Assembly: GCA_017438635.1 (NCBI GenBank)
Contig: JAFRUZ010000005.1
Span: 1-64,000, forward strand
Direction: 5' to 3'
Length of the DNA: 64,000 nt
DNA from: Bacilli bacterium
Lineage (GTDB): Bacteria; Bacillota_I; Bacilli_A; RF39; UBA660
Each line of letters opens with the position of its first letter. Position 1 is the first letter of the stretch. The notes beneath the pieces were generated by a model, which was not told where the DNA came from, made no database searches, and worked only from the letters and a program-made list of their open reading frames with translations. Below, piece after piece: positions 43,829-52,293 of this stretch. Position numbers and translations under genes: made by a program.

Positions 43829-44404
43829 ATGAAAGAAGAAATAATAAAAACATATGATAAAGCAAGTAATGATTATGGATATAATAGTAACTCATTACAC
43901 AAATTAGGATTAGATGCTAGAAAATTAGAAGAAGCAGCAACTAAACAAATTTTAGAAGTCTTAAGCTTAACTAATTATGATGTTATATATACAAGCGGTA
44001 ATGCAGAAAGTTATACTACTCTTGTAAATAATATAAAGGGAAGTATTTTAACAGATAATAAAGAAATATTAGAAATATGTAAAGAAAAAAACATAGATAT
44101 AAGAAACAAAGATAATGTAGATAAAAATACATTTATATCAGTAGAAGATGAAAACTTTTATAATGGTAAAGTTGATCACATAAATATAGATTTAAATAAA
44201 AAATATAGTGACCTAAACAAATATGATTTTATAACTATTGAAGATGATATTCCTTTCTTTGGAATACTTATAAAAAAGAAAAATATAGACTTAAAAAATC
44301 TAATTCATGGTGGAAAGAGCACGACTAAATATAGAAGTGGTACTAGTGTCACACCACTAATAGCAAGTTTTGCAAAACTAGTTAAATTAAAGTATAAAAA
44401 ATAG
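43829..44404 (+). CDS. shrunken cysteine desulfurase-like protein without PLP lysine
   Basis: Residues 18-60 match the start of NifS/IscS enzymes (NSNSLHKLGLDARKLEEAA, then DVIYTSGNAESYTTLV). Residues 140-180 match their C-terminal part (FFGILIKKKNIDLKNLIHGG, then KYRSGTSVTPLIASFAK), including the IHGG...RSGT substrate loop. The 191-residue length is half that of a desulfurase (about 390). The central PLP region, with the conserved His, Asp and the SxHK lysine, is missing or replaced by FITIEDDIPFFG. PLP chemistry is therefore not expected. It has a good ribosome site (aagaggtg) and intact frame, so it is probably expressed. Confidence 0.75.
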   Translation: MKEEIIKTYDKASNDYGYNSNSLHKLGLDARKLEEAATKQILEVLSLTNYDVIYTSGNAESYTTLVNNIKGSILTDNKEILEICKEKNIDIRNKDNVDKNTFISVEDENFYNGKVDHINIDLNKKYSDLNKYDFITIEDDIPFFGILIKKKNIDLKNLIHGGKSTTKYRSGTSVTPLIASFAKLVKLKYKK

Positions 44405-44436
44405 AAGACAAATGCTGTAAATATTGTCTTCTTTTT
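44404..44436 (+). terminator. terminator
   Basis: Hairpin gaagacaa(t) / attgtcttc followed by TTTTT. Confidence 0.75.
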
Positions 44437-44483
44437 ATTGCAAACAAGTGTTTGTATGATATAATGATTATAGGAGTGATAAT

Positions 44484-45035
44484 ATGTATGCATATATAAA
44501 AGGAATAGTTACAGAACAAACCTCAAATCAAATAATATTAGAAACAAACCAAATAGGTTATGAGATAAATGTGCCAAATCCATACGCTTATGAAGAGAAT
44601 AAAGAAGTAAAAGTTTATTTATATGAACACATAAGAGAAGATGAACATACTTTATATGGATTTAAGAGTATAGAAGAAAAAGAATTATTTCTAAAACTTA
44701 TAGATGTAAAAGGATTAGGCCCTAAAATGGCAATACCTATGTTAGCAACAGGATCAATAAATGGAATAATAGATGCAATAGAAAGGGAAAACATTCTTTA
44801 TTTAAAAAAATTCCCTAAAATTGGAGAAAAAGTTGCTAAACAAATAATCTTAGACTTAAAAGGCAAGTTAAATACTACTGGAGTAGTAGAAGATAATCCA
44901 AAAGAAGAATTAATTGAAGTTTTAAAAGGATTAGGATACAAAGAAAAAGATTACAAAGGAATAATAAACAAAGTAGATTCTTCCTTAGAAGTAGAAGAAC
45001 AAGTAAAAGAAGCATTAAAACTATTATTGAGGTGA
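44484..45035 (+). CDS. ruvA: Holliday junction branch migration protein RuvA
   Basis: The 183-residue protein binds four-way junctions as a tetramer. The OB-fold domain opens MYAYIKGIVTEQ; two helix-hairpin-helix motifs follow (LIDVKGLGPKMAIPML and LKKFPKIGEKVAKQIILDL). The C-terminal domain III (about 138-183) contacts RuvB. Ribosome site aggagtg. The usual next gene ruvB is separated here by tdk. Confidence 0.96.
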   Translation: MYAYIKGIVTEQTSNQIILETNQIGYEINVPNPYAYEENKEVKVYLYEHIREDEHTLYGFKSIEEKELFLKLIDVKGLGPKMAIPMLATGSINGIIDAIERENILYLKKFPKIGEKVAKQIILDLKGKLNTTGVVEDNPKEELIEVLKGLGYKEKDYKGIINKVDSSLEVEEQVKEALKLLLR

Positions 45036-45039
45036 TACT

Positions 45040-45657
45040 ATGGCTAAAATGCATTTTAAATATGCAAGCATGAATTCAGGAAAAAGTATTGACTTAATTA
45101 GAACCGCTCATAACTATGAAGAGAATGGCTATAAAGTATTAATAATGAAACCTGCAGTAGATACCAAAGGAGAAGATTATATAACTTCTAGAATAGGTCT
45201 ATCAAGGAAAGTAGATGAGTTATTACTTTATTCTGATGATATAATTAAAAAGTTAGAAAACAAGTTAAAAGATATTTCTTGTATTTTAATAGATGAAGCT
45301 CAGTTTTTATCTATAAAACAAGTAGATGACCTATTTTTGATATCAAAAGCATGTGATATACCTGTAATATGTTATGGGCTTAGAACCAACTTTAAAATGG
45401 AAAGCTTTGCAGGTAGTAAAAGATTACTTGAACTATCCGATATTTTGGAAGGTATTTCAACTTTATGTAATTGTGGAGAAATAGCAAGATATGTAGGAAG
45501 AAAAGTAGGAAATAAATATGTGAAAGATGGAGAAGAAATAGTTATTGATGGTACGGAAAATATAACTTATGTACCATTATGTGGCAAGTGCTATTTAGAG
45601 AGAGTTTGTAAAATAAATTTAAAAGATGTTAAAAAACGACTAATAAAGGAGGACTAA
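45040..45657 (+). CDS. tdk: thymidine kinase
   Basis: The 205-residue type II enzyme phosphorylates thymidine with ATP in the salvage pathway. P-loop [14 protein letters not shown], Walker B-like [11 protein letters not shown], the lasso region and the zinc site (NCG near residue 148, CGKC near 187) are present. It starts four bases after ruvA and ends one base before ruvB, so it sits as an insert within the ruvAB pair. Ribosome site gaggtgat. Confidence 0.95.
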   Translation: MAKMHFKYASMNSGKSIDLIRTAHNYEENGYKVLIMKPAVDTKGEDYITSRIGLSRKVDELLLYSDDIIKKLENKLKDISCILIDEAQFLSIKQVDDLFLISKACDIPVICYGLRTNFKMESFAGSKRLLELSDILEGISTLCNCGEIARYVGRKVGNKYVKDGEEIVIDGTENITYVPLCGKCYLERVCKINLKDVKKRLIKED

Positions 45658-45658
45658 C

Positions 45659-46633
45659 ATGGAAGATAAAGAATATGAACAAACAATAAGGCCAAGGCTT
45701 ATTGATGAATACATTGGTCAAACTGAAGTAAAAGAAAACATGAAAGTATTTATTGAAGCCGCTAAAATAAGAGGTGAAGCACTAGATCATGTGCTTTTAT
45801 ATGGGCCTCCAGGATTAGGTAAAACAACTATGGCATACATAATAGCCAATGAACTTAACGTAAATATCAAAACTGCAAGTGGGCCTTCCATAGAAAAAAG
45901 TGGTGATCTTGCAGCAGTGCTTTCTTCACTTGAACCTGGAGATGTTTTGTTTATAGACGAAATTCACAGAATGCCTAGATTTATTGAAGAAATACTTTAT
46001 CCAGCCATGGAAGATTTTACTTTAGATATAATCATAGGAACTGAAGGATCCACTAGAAATATAAAAATAGATCTTCCACCATTTACACTTGTTGGAGCAA
46101 CTACTAAAGCTGGCGATTTAACATCACCACTAAGAGATAGATTTGGAATAGTAAATAAACTTCAATACTATACAGAAGAAGAATTAACTAAGATAGTAAA
46201 AAGAACAAGTAAAGTATTAGAAACAGAAATAGATGATGAAGCTGCTAAAGAACTGGCAATACGTAGTAGAGGTACTCCAAGAATAGCTAATAAACTATTC
46301 CGAAGAGTAAGAGATTTTGCATTAGTTGAAGGTAAAAGTACTATTGATCTTGAAGTAACACAAAAAGCATTAGATAGATTAAAAATAGATAAAATAGGGC
46401 TTGATGAAACAGATAAAGAACTACTTTTAACAATTATAGAAAAGTTTAATGGTGGTCCTGTAGGAATAGATACATTAGCAACTTCTGTAGGAGAAGAAGT
46501 GTCAACTATTGAAGATATGTATGAACCATATTTAATTCAAATAGGAATGCTTAAAAGAACTTCAAGAGGAAGAATAGCTACACCAAAAGCATATGAGTAT
46601 TTTAAGAAAACAAAACAAGGGACATTATTATGA
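45659..46633 (+). CDS. ruvB: Holliday junction DNA helicase RuvB
   Basis: The 324-residue AAA+ motor drives branch migration. Motifs: [12 protein letters not shown], Walker [15 protein letters not shown], Walker [11 protein letters not shown], the sensor 1 VGATTKAG, the arginine finger PLRDRFGIV, and the C-terminal winged helix ([19 protein letters not shown]). The ribosome site aaggagg overlaps the tdk end. The next gene begins in the ruvB stop (ATGA). Confidence 0.97.
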   Translation: MEDKEYEQTIRPRLIDEYIGQTEVKENMKVFIEAAKIRGEALDHVLLYGPPGLGKTTMAYIIANELNVNIKTASGPSIEKSGDLAAVLSSLEPGDVLFIDEIHRMPRFIEEILYPAMEDFTLDIIIGTEGSTRNIKIDLPPFTLVGATTKAGDLTSPLRDRFGIVNKLQYYTEEELTKIVKRTSKVLETEIDDEAAKELAIRSRGTPRIANKLFRRVRDFALVEGKSTIDLEVTQKALDRLKIDKIGLDETDKELLLTIIEKFNGGPVGIDTLATSVGEEVSTIEDMYEPYLIQIGMLKRTSRGRIATPKAYEYFKKTKQGTLL

Positions 46634-47268
46634 AAATAGAAATAAATGGTATAGTATATCCTATTGAAATAACATATAAAAACAATAAGAATATGTATCT
46701 TAGGATTAAAGATGGTCCAAGAATAGAAATAACTGCTCCAATGAGAACACCAAGTAGAACTATAAATAAGTTTATAGAAGAAAACATTGATCATATAGCA
46801 AAAAATGTTATAAAAAAAGAGCAATTAAAGAATAAAAAAAGTGGTAAATTTGAGTATTTAGGGCACTATTATGATATTCTATATACCGGTAAATATGGAA
46901 TAACATTAACAGATACAGTAGCATACATAGGACAAAATACAAATATTGATAATTGGTACAAAAAAGAAGCAAAAGAAATGTTTAAAGAGTATTATGATGA
47001 ATGTTTTAAATATTTTAGAGAAGCAAATCTAAAACCAGATTTAAAAATAAGAAAGATGAAGAGCAAATGGGGAGTTTGTAATGTAACAAATAATACAATA
47101 ACTCTAAATCAAGAACTAATAAAGCTAGAACCTGCTTGCTTAGAGTATGTAATATTTCACGAACTATCCCATTTGAAACATCCAAATCATTCAAAAGATT
47201 TTTGGAGTCTTGTAGAAAAGTATGTTCCAAATTATAAACAAATAAGAAAAAGCATGAAGAATGTGTAA
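46630..47268 (+). CDS. YgjP/SprT-like zinc metallopeptidase domain protein
   Basis: The 212-residue protein matches the YgjP (DUF45) family. The N-terminal half has [20 protein letters not shown]; the C-terminal half has [10 protein letters not shown], then [12 protein letters not shown] and the zinc motif [19 protein letters not shown] (HExxH type with a further His). It is probably a metal-dependent peptidase or a nuclease-associated domain; substrates are unknown. Four-base overlap with ruvB suggests shared expression. Confidence 0.88.
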   Translation: MKIEINGIVYPIEITYKNNKNMYLRIKDGPRIEITAPMRTPSRTINKFIEENIDHIAKNVIKKEQLKNKKSGKFEYLGHYYDILYTGKYGITLTDTVAYIGQNTNIDNWYKKEAKEMFKEYYDECFKYFREANLKPDLKIRKMKSKWGVCNVTNNTITLNQELIKLEPACLEYVIFHELSHLKHPNHSKDFWSLVEKYVPNYKQIRKSMKNV

Positions 47269-47279
47269 GGAGAAATAAT

Positions 47280-48287
47280 ATGAAATTAAAAGAACTATTG
47301 ATATCTTTAGGATATACAGAAGAAGATTATGAAATAATAAGAAATGCTTTCCCTATGTCAACTCTCAAAGAAGAAACTTTATATAAAAATGTTAAAAGAA
47401 ATTATGATTTTTTAATATCATTAGGCTATAGTAAAGAAGAAATAATCAAAATGACTAAGAATTCTCCTCAAATATATGCCTACTCGGTAGAAAATATTAA
47501 ACAAAAGTTAGAAGACATGATATCATTAGGCTATAGTAAAGAAGAAGTAATCAAAATGACTAAGAGTGTTCATCATATATATAGCAACTCGATAGAAAAT
47601 ATTAAACAAAAACTAGAAGACATGATATTGTTAGGTTACAGTAAAGAAGAAGTAATCAAAATGACGAAAATCCTTCCTCAAATATATGGCATATCAATAG
47701 AAAATATTAAACAAAAGCTAGAAGACATGATATTGTTAGGTTACAGTAAAGAAGAAGTAATTAAAATGACTAAGAATAAACCAGCAATATATAGTTACTC
47801 GATAGAAAATATTAAACAAAAACTAGAAGACATGATAGCGTTAGGATACAGCAAGGAAGAAGCAATCCAAATGACAAAGAGTCTTCCGTCAATATATAGC
47901 ATATCGATAGAAAATATTAAACAAAAACTAGAACACATAGTATTGTTAGGTTATAGCAAAGAAGAAGCAATCCAAATGACGAAGAGTCTTCCTCAGATAT
48001 ATGGCTACTCAATAGAAAATATTAAACAAAAGATAGATTTTTATGATTCAATCAACATGCATGATTTAGCGGTAATTCATCCAAAACTGTTAATGCAAAG
48101 TACAGCTTTAAGTTACGCTAGATATATGTTTTATAAAGAAAAAGGAATTGACATTAACATGGACAATTATATAAAACTATTTATGAACAGTAAAAAATTT
48201 GAAAAACAATATGGACTAACTAAAGAAGAATTGCTGAAAAAAAATGACAATAACAAAACATTAGAAGAGAGAGGAATAGCAAAGTGA
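47280..48287 (+). CDS. mTERF-like helical repeat protein (335 aa)
   Basis: Six exact-length 35-residue units (residues 42-251) share the pattern LEDMIxLGYSKEEVIKMTK, then xxPxIYxxSIENIKQK, with a diverged unit before (KELLISLGYTEEDY) and partial ones after. The pattern hydrophobic-LG-[YF]-S-x-E-x-[VI] with a Pro-hydrophobic turn and a following S-x-E-x-[IL] helix is that of the mTERF motif, known from eukaryotic organelle nucleic-acid-binding proteins that form a left-handed superhelix. DNA or RNA binding here is inference. It lies 11 bases after the YgjP gene and overlaps the next gene by four bases. Confidence 0.75.
   Translation: MKLKELLISLGYTEEDYEIIRNAFPMSTLKEETLYKNVKRNYDFLISLGYSKEEIIKMTKNSPQIYAYSVENIKQKLEDMISLGYSKEEVIKMTKSVHHIYSNSIENIKQKLEDMILLGYSKEEVIKMTKILPQIYGISIENIKQKLEDMILLGYSKEEVIKMTKNKPAIYSYSIENIKQKLEDMIALGYSKEEAIQMTKSLPSIYSISIENIKQKLEHIVLLGYSKEEAIQMTKSLPQIYGYSIENIKQKIDFYDSINMHDLAVIHPKLLMQSTALSYARYMFYKEKGIDINMDNYIKLFMNSKKFEKQYGLTKEELLKKNDNNKTLEERGIAK
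47403..48032 (+). repeat. six in-frame 105-bp tandem repeats
   Basis: Six units of exactly 105 bases encode the 35-residue repeats. Units are highly similar in DNA (shared core atagaaaatattaaacaa at each unit end), so they arose by recent tandem duplication and may vary in number between strains. Confidence 0.9.
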
Positions 48288-48679
48288 TAGAATTATATAA
48301 TCTCGGAATAAGTGAAGAAACAATAAAAAATATGTTAGAAGTTGAGCCAAGTATAAAAGAGTTGTCAAAAAAAGAAATAAAAGAAAAAATAGTATTATTA
48401 CAAGAACTAAATTGTTCTAATAATCAAATATTATGTATAATAAGCAGCAATCCACAATATTTAAATAAGACAAAAAATGAGATAATAGAATTAATTAAAA
48501 CACTATCAGATTATGGTTTTACACCATTGAATATACTATTTGATTCCAATCCATATATATTAAACTTGGAACCATCTGAAATAAACAATTATATAGAAAA
48601 CAGAAAGAATAATGGTGAATCTTTAGAAGATATTATAGATGATTTAGATTCCAATCCATATCTATTTAGTGAAATGTAA
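48284..48679 (+). CDS. second mTERF-like protein (131 aa)
   Basis: Three diverged units with the same motif: LYNLGISEETIKNMLEVEP, then LLQELNCSNNQILCIISSNP and LSDYGFTPLNILFDSNP, each followed by a short [YI]-hydrophobic stretch and a helix (LSKKEIKEKI, KTKNEIIELI, LEPSEINNYI). The order helix-turn-Pro-helix matches mTERF repeats more closely than the upstream array does. It overlaps the 335-residue gene by four bases (ATGA type GTGATAG), so both are co-translated. Function unknown. Confidence 0.7.
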   Translation: MIELYNLGISEETIKNMLEVEPSIKELSKKEIKEKIVLLQELNCSNNQILCIISSNPQYLNKTKNEIIELIKTLSDYGFTPLNILFDSNPYILNLEPSEINNYIENRKNNGESLEDIIDDLDSNPYLFSEM

Positions 48680-48820
48680 AAGTCTAAAAAATAAATAAGG
48701 TAGACAATAAAATAAAACAAGATAAAATGCATCTAATAAACAAAGCTAAAAAATTAAAATGAGTTTGCTTTATATTTATAAGTGCTATAATAAATGAGAA
48801 TTCATATAGAGGTGATTAAC

Positions 48821-49294
48821 ATGTCTAATATAAAAAAAGAATTAACTTCATTTGAAGAATACATTAAAATAAACATGAAAGCTATAAAAATGAGAAATAT
48901 AAAACACAAGTATTACTCTGAAATAGCAAGTCATGATTATGATGATTATACAGTAGAAGAATTTTTAACTTTATGCAAGATTAATAGAATGGAAGAACTT
49001 GGAGTAATTAATGAATCAGTTTCGAGTAAATTAAAAGAACTAATTGATATAAAAATGCAAGTTGATGATTTAATTGGAGAAGAAGCTAGAAAAGTTTTAT
49101 ACTATAATTCGAGTGCTCCTAATTATTTAAAAGATCTTCATAAAATGTCTGAAGCAATTAACAACAAACTAAAAAAATATCATTTAACTATGGGTGATAT
49201 TAGTTTTGTAGATATGCTAGATGCTACTATAAAAGTAGAAAATAACAAAGAGTATACAAAAGATCAAAACGTCAGAACAAAAAGAATTGATTAG
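48821..49294 (+). CDS. hypothetical protein (157 aa)
   Basis: A soluble, mostly helical, charged protein (MSNIKKELTSFEEYIKINMK shown in part) with no signal or membrane segment. I do not recognise the family. The ATG at 48821 follows the ribosome site agaggtgat; upstream in-frame starts lack one. A promoter-like TATAAT (48786-48791) precedes it. It ends 8 bases before the RNA methyltransferase gene, so co-expression is likely. Confidence 0.6.
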   Translation: MSNIKKELTSFEEYIKINMKAIKMRNIKHKYYSEIASHDYDDYTVEEFLTLCKINRMEELGVINESVSSKLKELIDIKMQVDDLIGEEARKVLYYNSSAPNYLKDLHKMSEAINNKLKKYHLTMGDISFVDMLDATIKVENNKEYTKDQNVRTKRID

Positions 49295-49302
49295 GAGGTA
49301 CT

Positions 49303-50028
49303 ATGTTGATAACTAGTGTTGACAATAAAAAAATAAAAGACATTGTAAAATTAAAACAAAAAAAATATAGAGATTCTGAAAACAAATTCATCATAGAAAC
49401 AGAAAACTTAATAAAAGAAGCTTATATTGAAGGAGCACTTGAAGAAGTATATATCTTAGAGAATGAAAAATTATCTTTTGATATAGATTGTCCTATCTAT
49501 TATGTATCAGAATCTGTAATGAACAAAATAAAAGATATAAAAACATCTAAATATCTTGGAATATGTGCAAAAAAAGATAGTAAAGAGTACATAGGAAAAA
49601 GATATTTAATGTTAGATAAAGTATCTGATCCAGGTAATCTTGGTACAATAATAAGAAGCGCAGTAGCATTTAACATAGATACACTTATACTATCAGAGGA
49701 TTCTTGTGATGCATATAACGATAAAACCATAAGAGCTACTGAAGGAGCATTATTTAGATTAAACATTATTAGAGAACCTTTGGAAGAATCACTAAATAAT
49801 TTACAAAAACTAAACATTAATATATATGGTACTGATGTAATAAAAGGAGATAGCGTAAATACCGTAAATAAAGAAAATTTCTGTATCATCATGGGTAATG
49901 AAGGTTCTGGAATAAGTGATAAAGTTAAAAAAAGAATAAATAACTATATTCACTTAGATACAAATAATGTAGAAAGCCTCAATGTAGCGGTAGCTACTAG
50001 TATTATTCTATATGAATTAGACAAATAG
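49303..50028 (+). CDS. TrmH/SpoU-family RNA 2'-O-methyltransferase
   Basis: The 241-residue protein has an N-terminal substrate-binding domain (KLKQKKYRDSENKFIIE) and a SPOUT domain with the deep-knot motifs: motif 1 DPGNLGTIIRSAVAF, motif 2 IIMGNEGSGISD and motif 3 HLDTNNVESLNVAVATSIILYE. It should methylate a ribose in rRNA or tRNA using SAM; the site is not predictable. Ribosome site ttaggagg. Confidence 0.93.
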   Translation: MLITSVDNKKIKDIVKLKQKKYRDSENKFIIETENLIKEAYIEGALEEVYILENEKLSFDIDCPIYYVSESVMNKIKDIKTSKYLGICAKKDSKEYIGKRYLMLDKVSDPGNLGTIIRSAVAFNIDTLILSEDSCDAYNDKTIRATEGALFRLNIIREPLEESLNNLQKLNINIYGTDVIKGDSVNTVNKENFCIIMGNEGSGISDKVKKRINNYIHLDTNNVESLNVAVATSIILYELDK

Positions 50029-50090
50029 TAATAAAACCTAGGTAATATATATTTTTATGTAAATAATATATATGAGGAGGTTTTTTTATT

Positions 50091-50144
50091 ATGAAAAAAT
50101 TTAATAATATATCTCCATTTAATCGACATAAAACTGACATATAA
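50091..50144 (+). CDS. possible 17-residue small ORF
   Basis: ATG at 50091 reads MKKFNNISPFNRHKTDI and stops at 50144. A strong ribosome site (gaggagg, 50074-50080) lies 10 bases upstream, slightly far. The same stretch can be read as a sigma-H-like promoter (AGGAGGT, 11 bases, GAAA) for the STAS gene, as spoIIA is sigma-H-dependent in Bacillus. The two readings compete, so this call is weak. Confidence 0.3.
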   Translation: MKKFNNISPFNRHKTDI

Positions 50145-50175
50145 CTTGATATAGTTTTAAAAAAGGAGAAAGAAA

Positions 50176-50514
50176 ATGCTAGATATAGATATGAAATTTA
50201 AACATGGAATACTAATAGTTAGATTAAAAGGAATACTAGATGGAGATACTATTACTATGTTCACAAACGATTTAGAAGAAGTTATTAAAAACAATGGAGT
50301 AAAATATGTTCTCTTAAATCTAAAACAACTAAAATACATAGATAACTATGGATTAAAAGCAATAAAAAATAGTTATAAAAGAATAAAAAATAATAATGGA
50401 AAACTCATAATATGTGGAATAGATAGGTTGTTTAAAAATAATCAAATACTTGACGATAGTCTTTATCAAGTAAATGAAGAAGTAACAGCATATGAACTTA
50501 TATATGAAAGATAA
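50176..50514 (+). CDS. STAS-domain protein, SpoIIAA-like anti-sigma antagonist
   Basis: The 112-residue protein is a STAS domain (GILIVRLKGILDGDTITMF, then VLLNLKQLKYIDNYGLKAI). SpoIIAA/RsbV proteins have DSSG where the second Ser is phosphorylated by the anti-sigma kinase; here the site reads D56-N57-Y58-G59. A Ser-phosphorylation switch is thus not possible in the usual way. The gene overlaps the sigma factor gene, as in spoIIA operons, but no SpoIIAB gene lies between. It may bind a distant anti-sigma factor constantly (inference). Ribosome site aaaggaga. Confidence 0.75.
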   Translation: MLDIDMKFKHGILIVRLKGILDGDTITMFTNDLEEVIKNNGVKYVLLNLKQLKYIDNYGLKAIKNSYKRIKNNNGKLIICGIDRLFKNNQILDDSLYQVNEEVTAYELIYER

Positions 50515-51151
50515 AGCTACAGTTTTATTAGAAAATGAAAGTATAGTCTATTCCATCATAAACAAATATACATATTACTTTGATAAAGATGATCTCTATC
50601 AAGTAGGAATGATAGGACTAATGGATGCTTATGAACACTATAAAGGTGACAAAAACACAAAGTTTTCTTCATTTGCCTATTTTTATGTTTTAGGAAAAGT
50701 AAAAGAATATATTAGAAATTCAAATATGATAAAAACAAGTAAAGAATTAGTAAAACTAAACTCATCGATAGAAAAAGCAAGAGATTATCTAACCCAAAGA
50801 ATAGGGCGTATTCCTACAGATGATGACATTGCTCTATTTTTAGAAATAGATATTGAACATCTTCGGCAGGCCAAAGAGGCCAATAGTTTAATAATGAGTT
50901 TAGAAGAGAATAGTGAAGAAATAAATTTATACAGTAAAATAGGTTATGAAGAAAAACTATATAGAGAAGACATATTAGACTTAAAAAAAGAGTTAAACAA
51001 ACTGAATGAGTACGATCAAAACATTATAAAAAAAAGATATGAGGAGGGATTAACTCAAAGTGAACTTTCACAAGAATTAGGAATTAATCAAGTAAAAGTA
51101 TCAAGAAAGGAGAAAGAAATATTAACAAGATTAAGAACAAGACTAATGTAG
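50504..51151 (+). CDS. sigma-70 family sigma factor, SigF/SigB-like group
   Basis: About 215 residues with region 2 (DKDDLYQVGMIGLMDAYEHY, then KFSSFAYFYVLGKVKEYIRN), region 3 (GRIPTDDDIALFLEID) and region 4 (LNEYDQNIIKKRYEEG, TQSELSQELGINQVKVSRKE). It is diverged from SigF and SigG; the FSTYAVP motif is FSSFAYF. No ribosome site is visible; the start overlaps the STAS gene end, so it is made by translational coupling (the ATG at 50492 is an alternative). By position it could be the SigF-equivalent of this lineage, but sequence alone does not settle it. Confidence 0.8.
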   Translation: MKDKATVLLENESIVYSIINKYTYYFDKDDLYQVGMIGLMDAYEHYKGDKNTKFSSFAYFYVLGKVKEYIRNSNMIKTSKELVKLNSSIEKARDYLTQRIGRIPTDDDIALFLEIDIEHLRQAKEANSLIMSLEENSEEINLYSKIGYEEKLYREDILDLKKELNKLNEYDQNIIKKRYEEGLTQSELSQELGINQVKVSRKEKEILTRLRTRLM

Positions 51152-51162
51152 TCTTGTTTTTA
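51138..51162 (+). terminator. terminator of the STAS-sigma operon
   Basis: Hairpin caagact / agtcttg followed by TTTT; overlaps the sigma gene end. Confidence 0.7.
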
Positions 51163-51204
51163 GTTTATTAAAAAGTATATAATAGTTTATAGTGAGGTGT
51201 TATT

Positions 51205-51798
51205 ATGACAAAAAAAATAGAATTAATTAACAAAAGTATTGGAGCGGCTTTATTAATCTCTTTAGGAGACTATGCTCTATTAAAACTAGGATTACCTTTG
51301 GGTCCAGTACTATTCTCTTTAGGATTACTTGGAGTATGTTACATGGGTCAAAACTTATTTACAGGTAAATGTGGTTTTTTAATTGAAGACAAGATAAAAC
51401 CAATAGATTTATTAATAATACTATTAGTAAACTTAATCGCAGGATATTTATTTGGATTGGTTTTTTCAATAACTGATCCTGAAGTACTAAAAAATGCTAT
51501 AACAAAAGTAAAAACATGGGATGTATCATTAGCATTCTTTATTAAATCTATACTATGTGGTGTAATTATGTATATAGCAGTGTTTATGTATAGAAAAGGA
51601 ACACCACTTGGTATAATATTTGGAATACCTTTATTTATATTCTGTGGTTTTCAACACTGTATTGCTAACATTATAACAATGGGAGTTGCTAGAACTTGGC
51701 ATACTTCAATACTAATTTGTATAGTAGGTAACTTTATAGGTTCACTATTTATGTGGTATGTGTCAAAAGATGTAAAACTAAATAAGAAGAAAAAATAA
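51205..51798 (+). CDS. formate/nitrite transporter (FNT) family channel
   Basis: The 197-residue membrane protein has six helices and is shorter than FocA/NirC (about 270). FNT marks are QNLFTGKCG in the first half and FCGFQHCIANIITMGVA in the second, corresponding to the LTG loop and the conserved GFEHxxANM with the central His. The pore should carry small monocarboxylates such as formate, nitrite or lactate, or HS-; the substrate is uncertain. Own promoter (TATAAT near 51178) and ribosome site gaggtg. Confidence 0.78.
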   Translation: MTKKIELINKSIGAALLISLGDYALLKLGLPLGPVLFSLGLLGVCYMGQNLFTGKCGFLIEDKIKPIDLLIILLVNLIAGYLFGLVFSITDPEVLKNAITKVKTWDVSLAFFIKSILCGVIMYIAVFMYRKGTPLGIIFGIPLFIFCGFQHCIANIITMGVARTWHTSILICIVGNFIGSLFMWYVSKDVKLNKKKK

Positions 51799-51807
51799 GG
51801 AGGAGTT

Positions 51808-52290
51808 ATGGAACTATTAGATTTGTATGACGAAAAAGGTAACAAGTTAAACAAAACAGTAGAACGTGGTAAACATCCTTATGACGGTTATATACTTTTA
51901 AGTATTGTTTTTATTAAAAATACAAAAGGAGAGTATTTAATCCAAAAAACAAGTAAAGAAAAAGATTTTAAATATGCAACTACTGGAGGTCATGTTACAA
52001 CAGGAGAAACTGCTCTTAGTTGTATTATAAGAGAACTAGAAGAAGAAATTGGTTTAAAGGTTAATGAAGAAGAGTTAAGGTTTATTTGTTTGGATTCATT
52101 TCCTAAAAAACTATGCCTTTTTAGTGTCTATTTCTTAGAAAAAGATATAAATATAGATGAATTAACTCTTCAAAAAGAAGAAGTGGAATTTATAAAATGG
52201 ATGTCTAAAGATGAAATACTAAATCTTATTGAAACAAATGAATTTAAAGAATCACATGCACATTTATTTCAAAAGTATATTATGGAGTAG
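51808..52290 (+). CDS. NUDIX hydrolase (IDI-like, 160 aa)
   Basis: The protein begins MELLDLYDEKGNKLNKTVERG, the N-terminal region typical of IPP-isomerase-like NUDIX proteins. The NUDIX box is GGHVTTGE, then RELEEEIGL, with the full G-x5-E-x7-REUXEEXGU pattern. The substrate is a nucleoside diphosphate linked to something; it cannot be named. It starts 10 bases after the FNT gene and lies four bases before a GNAT gene, in a run of nucleotide-sanitising genes. Ribosome site aaggagg. Confidence 0.88.
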   Translation: MELLDLYDEKGNKLNKTVERGKHPYDGYILLSIVFIKNTKGEYLIQKTSKEKDFKYATTGGHVTTGETALSCIIRELEEEIGLKVNEEELRFICLDSFPKKLCLFSVYFLEKDINIDELTLQKEEVEFIKWMSKDEILNLIETNEFKESHAHLFQKYIME

Positions 52291-52293
52291 TTT

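Noticed and set aside
47403-48032. Regular direct repeats that could be taken for a CRISPR array or satellite
   Set aside because: The units are exactly 105 bases, in frame, have no unique spacers, and encode 35-residue helical repeats of one protein.
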